From positions 1 to 8,978 of the forward strand of contig JAZNUG010000028.1 of the NCBI GenBank assembly GCA_045592165.1: a stretch of 8,978 bases of DNA. The letters are read 5' to 3'. The DNA comes from SFEL01 sp045592165 (GTDB lineage Bacteria > Bacillota > Clostridia > Christensenellales > CAG-138). The notes under the pieces were generated by a model. It saw nothing but the letters and a program-made list of their open reading frames with translations, had not been told where the DNA came from and made no database searches. Positions 6,314 to 8,978 of the stretch are shown here, piece by piece. Every line of letters starts with the position of its first letter. Position 1 is the first letter of the stretch. The position numbers and the translations under genes are program-made.

Positions 6314-6342
6314 ATTATAGCTACTTATCGGCGGAAAGTAAA
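6314..6342 (-). promoter_or_regulatory. Promoter of the HD-hydrolase gene
   Basis: On the minus strand TTTACT (6342-6337) and a perfect TATAAT (6319-6314) are 17 bases apart. The start would be near 6307, giving a leader of about 38 nt that includes the GGGAGGA site. Confidence 0.65.
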
Positions 6343-6380
6343 GGGGGATTATCCTGACGTACCGCTTGATTATATACACG

Positions 6381-6409
6381 AAAAAAGGGACTGCCGAAGC
6401 AGTCCCTTT
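6381..6409 (-). terminator. Rho-independent terminator of the complete NSS transporter gene
   Basis: On the minus strand AAAGGGACTGC (6409-6399) pairs with GCAGTCCCTTT (6394-6384) around the stable tetraloop TTCG, followed by six T overlapping the stem end (6386-6381). It begins 24 bp after the transporter stop. Confidence 0.92.
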
Positions 6410-6433
6410 GTGTTTGAAGTTTTACCCGGTGAA

Positions 6434-7855
6434 TTAACCGAGGAAGCTGCCGATCTGAGCGATAAGAACAACAACCATGATTACGGGTACGATGAACTTG
6501 AAGCAGATGTCGAAGTACTTGAATCCCTTGAAGGGCTTGCCGCAGGCTTCGCACTCTTCTGCGATCATCTTGGTGCCGAATACCCAGCCGATGAGGATGG
6601 ACATGATCATGGCGCCGAGAGGCATGAGAACGCCTTCTGCGATGAAGTCATAGAAGTCCAGCCAGTCAGCGGTAGCACCCATTACGGGCAGGTTGAACAT
6701 AACGGCGGGGTTGTTCATCCAGGCGCCGCCGGCTACGTTGGTGCCGAGGCCGTCAAGAGCGGTGGGCAGACCTACTACGAATACGATGCAGGCCATCATA
6801 ATAGTCATCTTCTTACGGGCAGGATCCTGACCCTTGTCGATGCGCTTGTCGATAAGGAATGCGGTGCAAACTTCCAGCAGGGAGATGGAGGAAGTGATAG
6901 CAGCAATCAGAACGAGGAAGTAGAACAGGAAGCCCATTACGTTACCGATGGTGCCGCCCATGCCCTGGAGGAATACGGTCTGCATGGAGTTGAACAGCAG
7001 GCCGGGGCCGGCGCCGTACTCAAGGCCGTAGGCTGCGCAGGCAGGCATAACAGCCATACCGGCCATCAGAGCTACGATAGTATCGGCTACGGGGATGATT
7101 ACGGAGTTGCTGGCCAGGTCTTCCTTCTTGGAGAGGTAGGAACCGTAGGTGATCATGCAGCCCATACCAAGGGAGAGGGAGAAGAACATCTGACCTGCAG
7201 CGGTCTTCAGTACGTTGAAGAAGTCACCGGCAAGAACGGAGAAGTCAGGTACGAAGAGGAACTTGTAACCTGCGCCTGCGCCGGGCTGGCAAGCAACGAA
7301 TACGATAACGATTACCATGATGGCTGCCAGGCAGGGCATAGCAATCTTGGAGAACTTTTCGATACCGCCGGAAATACCGCCCATAACGATAACGATGTTG
7401 ATCAGCATGAAGATGGCATAGAAGCCTACCATGCCGGGCATGTTTGCGATCCATGCGCCGAAGAAGCCGTCAGCTGCAAAGCCGGTGCCGCCGAACAGGT
7501 TGATCAGGAAGCCCAGGGTGTAACGCAGAACCATGCCGCCCAGAACGCTGTAGAAACCAACGATCAGGAAGCCGGAAGCTACGCCCATGTAGCCAACCCA
7601 GCTGTACTTCTTAGCCAGGGATGCGTAAGCGCCTACGGCACCACGGCCGGTCTTACGACCGATGGCCAGCTCGCCCAGCATTACGGTTACGCCAACTACT
7701 GCTGCCAGAATAAGGTATACCAGCAGGAAGGCACCGCCGCCGGAAGCGCCGCACTTATAAGGGAAGCCCCAGATGTTACCGAGACCTACTGCGGAACCTA
7801 CGGCTGCCATGATGAAGCCGAAATTGGAACCCCATTGTCCTCTGTTGTTTTCCAT
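6434..7855 (-). CDS. Na+-dependent NSS (SLC6/LeuT-fold) amino-acid-type transporter
   Basis: This integral membrane symporter of 473 residues has about twelve predicted helices and probably imports an amino acid with Na+. TM1 carries AAVGSAVGLGNIWGFPY (17-33) with its unwound centre; TM6 carries GQMFFSLSLGMGCMITYGSY (221-240); TM8 carries the Na2-site TSS (321-323) in AAITSSISLLEV; TM10 carries DFYDFIAEG (400-408). LeuT and relatives have Arg at the TM1 position that is Gly30 here. The TM11-12 linker has a Cys pair (CEACGK, 435-440). The start is ATG at 7855, with AGGAGG at 7869-7864, eight bases away. The upstream neighbour on the same strand is a paralogue about four-fifths identical over the shared part, separated by a terminator, so each is probably transcribed alone. 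The substrate cannot be fixed from sequence. Confidence 0.95.
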   Translation of the reverse strand: MENNRGQWGSNFGFIMAAVGSAVGLGNIWGFPYKCGASGGGAFLLVYLILAAVVGVTVMLGELAIGRKTGRGAVGAYASLAKKYSWVGYMGVASGFLIVGFYSVLGGMVLRYTLGFLINLFGGTGFAADGFFGAWIANMPGMVGFYAIFMLINIVIVMGGISGGIEKFSKIAMPCLAAIMVIVIVFVACQPGAGAGYKFLFVPDFSVLAGDFFNVLKTAAGQMFFSLSLGMGCMITYGSYLSKKEDLASNSVIIPVADTIVALMAGMAVMPACAAYGLEYGAGPGLLFNSMQTVFLQGMGGTIGNVMGFLFYFLVLIAAITSSISLLEVCTAFLIDKRIDKGQDPARKKMTIMMACIVFVVGLPTALDGLGTNVAGGAWMNNPAVMFNLPVMGATADWLDFYDFIAEGVLMPLGAMIMSILIGWVFGTKMIAEECEACGKPFKGFKYFDICFKFIVPVIMVVVLIAQIGSFLG

Positions 7856-7935
7856 TTAAGAATCCTCCTAAATAATATAGTGTTAAAAGTATAGCGAGAC
7901 GGACGCAACGGAAGTTATTCCTACATTATTACATT

Positions 7936-7955
7936 ACATAGAACAACATAGAACA
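7936..7955. repeat. Perfect tandem 10-bp duplication in the transporter leader
   Basis: ACATAGAACA is repeated exactly at 7936-7945 and 7946-7955. Related words (ACATT, ATTACATT) precede it from 7923. Read on the transcript strand the unit is TGTTCTATGT. It lies about 80-100 bases before the transporter start codon. Confidence 0.7.
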
Positions 7956-8012
7956 TTTACCGTATTGAGCCGACACACCATTCTTAACATACTTTTGACA
8001 GATTCTTGGCGA

Positions 8013-8037
8013 AGTGCATAGGAATCTTTATAGCACT
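8013..8037. promoter_or_regulatory. Inverted repeat overlapping the NSS -10 element
   Basis: AGTGC (8013-8017) and GCACT (8033-8037) form an inverted repeat with 15 bases between arms; the right arm enters the -10. It interleaves with a second one, AGATTC (8000-8005) and GAATCT (8022-8027), at the predicted start of the transcript. Either could be a repressor site or a 5' stem. The arms are short, so chance is possible. Confidence 0.3.
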
Positions 8038-8064
8038 ATATCATGACAGGAAATACTCCGTCAA
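8035..8064 (-). promoter_or_regulatory. Promoter of the complete NSS transporter gene
   Basis: On the minus strand TTGACG (8064-8059) and TATAGT (8040-8035) are 18 bases apart, with a TG one base upstream of the -10 (extended -10, TGATATAGT). The start near 8028 gives a leader of about 170 nt. Confidence 0.6.
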
Positions 8065-8100
8065 TAAATTTTTCACCAAATATACATTTTTTGAGGGAAA

Positions 8101-8153
8101 TATGCGGTGTGAACAACACATGATGCATAATAAAAAATGAATATGCATGCATC
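8101..8153. repeat. Palindrome cluster upstream of the NSS promoter
   Basis: An interrupted palindrome is formed by TATGC (8101-8105), TGTG (8108-8111), CACA (8117-8120) and GCATA (8125-8129) around AACAA. GATGCAT (8122-8128) can also pair with ATGCATC (8147-8153), and ATGCATGCAT is itself self-complementary. All lie 37-90 bp upstream of the -35, the usual place for activator sites. Confidence 0.4.
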
Positions 8154-8190
8154 GGGACTTAAATGTACACAATGACGAAAAAATTTCATA

Positions 8191-8231
8191 TTAAGACAAA
8201 ATAACAGAGCATTAAGAAAATGTTAAGAAAA
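8191..8231. repeat. Three TTAAGA direct repeats, candidate response-regulator boxes
   Basis: TTAAGACAAA starts at 8191, TTAAGAAAA at 8212 and TTAAGAAAA at 8223. The last two are 11 bp apart and the first is 21 bp earlier, i.e. one and two helical turns. This spacing is typical of sites for OmpR/PhoB-type response regulators. They lie about 130-170 bp upstream of the NSS promoter, rather far for direct activation. Confidence 0.35.
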
Positions 8232-8280
8232 CTGAATACGATAAAAAATAACAAAATGAAGCATGAAAGACGGGATTGGA

Positions 8281-8311
8281 CAAATAAAAGAGGACCGCCG
8301 AAGCGGTCCTC
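8281..8311 (-). terminator. Rho-independent terminator of the upstream NSS paralogue
   Basis: On the minus strand GAGGACCGC (8311-8303) pairs with GCGGTCCTC (8298-8290) around a TTCG tetraloop, followed by TTTTATTTG (8289-8281). It begins 20 bp after the stop codon and matches the design of the terminator at 6381-6409 without sharing its stem sequence. Confidence 0.9.
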
Positions 8312-8331
8312 CTGGGTTTAACAGATTGGAA

Positions 8332-8978
8332 TTAACCGAGGAAGCTGGTGATCTGAGCAACGAGAACGATAACCATGATTACGGGTACAACGAACTTGAA
8401 GCAGACATCCAGGAACCTGGCGCGCTTGAACTTGAGGCCGTCGGTGGCTTCAACTTCGTCGCCGATCATCTTGGTGCCGAATACCCAGCCGATGAGGATG
8501 GACATGATCATGGCGCCCAGGGGCATCAGAACGCCCTCAGCGATGAAGTCATAGAAGTCCAGCCTGTCAGCGGTAGCAGCCATTACGGGCAGGTTGAACA
8601 TAACAGCGGGGTTGTACATCCGGGCGCCGCCTGCCACGTTGGTGCCGAGACCGTCAAGGGCGGTGGGCAGGCCTACGATGAAGGCGATAACGGCCATGGT
8701 GATGGTCATCTTCTTACGGGCGGGATCCTTGCCCTGAGCAACGCGCTTGTCGATGAGGTAAGCAGTGCAAACTTCCAGCAGGGAGATGGAGGAAGTAACG
8801 GCTGCGATGAGAACCAGCAGATAGAACATGAAGCCCATCAGGTTGCCGATGGTGCCGCCCATGCCCTGAAGGAATACGGTCTGCATGGTGTTGAACAGCA
8901 GGCCGGGGCCGGCGCCATATTCCATGCCGTATGCAGCGCAGGCGGGCAGGATGCACATACCGGACATCAGAGCTACGC
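8332..8978 (-). CDS. Second NSS-family Na+-dependent transporter, C-terminal 214 residues (partial)
   Basis: This is the 3' part of a paralogue of the complete transporter at 6434-7855; the 5' half lies beyond the window edge. The visible part begins in TM7 (VALMSGMCILPACAAYG) and includes the TM8 Na2-site AVTSSISLLEV, the conserved DGLGTNVAGGA stretch and TM10 with DFYDFIAEG, ending AQITSFLG. I count roughly 80% identity to residues 264-473 of the other copy. The difference is concentrated in the TM11-12 linker, which is one residue longer here and lacks its Cys pair, and in two Trp-to-Arg changes (Trp379 and Trp398 of the other copy). The frame is open throughout, so it looks intact. An in-frame Met at 8967 is internal, not the start. 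Substrate is unknown. Confidence 0.93.
   Translation of the reverse strand, partial: VALMSGMCILPACAAYGMEYGAGPGLLFNTMQTVFLQGMGGTIGNLMGFMFYLLVLIAAVTSSISLLEVCTAYLIDKRVAQGKDPARKKMTITMAVIAFIVGLPTALDGLGTNVAGGARMYNPAVMFNLPVMAATADRLDFYDFIAEGVLMPLGAMIMSILIGWVFGTKMIGDEVEATDGLKFKRARFLDVCFKFVVPVIMVIVLVAQITSFLG

Larger units (their letters stand above)
7856..8331. other. AT-rich regulatory gap between the two NSS transporters
   Basis: These 476 bases have no convincing gene. They hold the terminator of the upstream paralogue (8281-8311), a set of TTAAGA repeats (8191-8231), a palindrome cluster (8101-8153), an extended -10 promoter (8035-8064), an inverted repeat across that -10 (8013-8037), a perfect tandem 10-mer (7936-7955) and the ribosome binding site. 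The promoter implies an untranslated leader of about 170 nt for the downstream transporter. I could not fit this leader to a known riboswitch or T-box. The only reading frames are of about 26 codons or fewer and lack ribosome binding sites. Confidence 0.6.

Noticed and set aside
6410..7894. Open frame of 494 codons on the plus strand
   Set aside because: It is antisense to the complete NSS transporter and rich in Gly, Glu, His, Asp and Tyr, the expected mirror of hydrophobic codons. It starts inside the transporter's terminator and has no translation signals.
7856..8034. T-box or glycine/lysine riboswitch in the NSS leader
   Set aside because: I looked for the T-box consensus and an anti-terminator/terminator pair before the start codon and saw neither. 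No intrinsic terminator precedes the ribosome binding site.
8043..8123. Short frame of 26 codons starting at ATG 8043 on the plus strand, and a similar one on the minus strand through 8043-8123
   Set aside because: Neither has a ribosome binding site, both lie across the promoter and palindromes of the NSS gene, and their length is expected by chance in this AT-rich gap.

Overview
The window looks like a chromosomal segment of an anaerobic, probably endospore-forming clostridial Firmicute, perhaps of the Oscillospirales/Ruminococcaceae type. The evidence is a single-chain pyruvate:ferredoxin oxidoreductase, the spore-maturation pair spmA-spmB, strong AGGAGG ribosome binding sites, AT-rich gaps between moderately GC-rich genes, and two bacterial Na+-coupled NSS transporters. 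The lineage is inferred from gene content only. No rRNA, tRNA, CRISPR array, transposase or phage gene is visible.

Layout. Bases 1-1666 (minus) hold the first 555 residues of nifJ, cut by the window edge. A 390-bp divergent gap carries a near-consensus nifJ promoter and candidate operators for the next gene. On the plus strand lie an RpiR/MurR-type HTH-SIS regulator (2057-2848) and, overlapping it by one base, a PHP-family metal-dependent phosphoesterase (2848-3549), followed by a terminator that probably works in both directions. All remaining genes are on the minus strand. In transcription order spmA (5435-4866), spmB (4869-4360) and a ComB-type 2-phosphosulfolactate phosphatase (4316-3609) form a likely operon converging on the regulator pair. 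Bases 5436-5699 contain a terminator flanked by T/A-rich perfect hairpins. An HD-superfamily hydrolase (6269-5700) has its own promoter. Two NSS transporters in tandem follow: a complete one (7855-6434) and the last 214 residues of a paralogue (beyond 8978 to 8332). Each ends in a UUCG-loop terminator, and a 476-bp AT-rich regulatory gap separates them.

How the genes may fit together. NifJ is central fermentative metabolism. The regulator and the PHP enzyme are translationally coupled, so a sugar-phosphate-type ligand of the SIS domain may relate to the PHP substrate. spmAB-comB is the most suggestive cluster. Sulfolactate is a known major solute of Bacillus spores, so a phosphosulfolactate phosphatase directly downstream of spore-maturation genes could point to sulfolactate production during sporulation; this is inference. 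The transporter pair looks like a tandem duplication with separate transcriptional control. I see no clear-cut novel defence or mobile system. The best leads are the spmAB-comB linkage, the hairpin cluster at 5481-5690, the diverged transporter pair, and the repeat-rich control regions.
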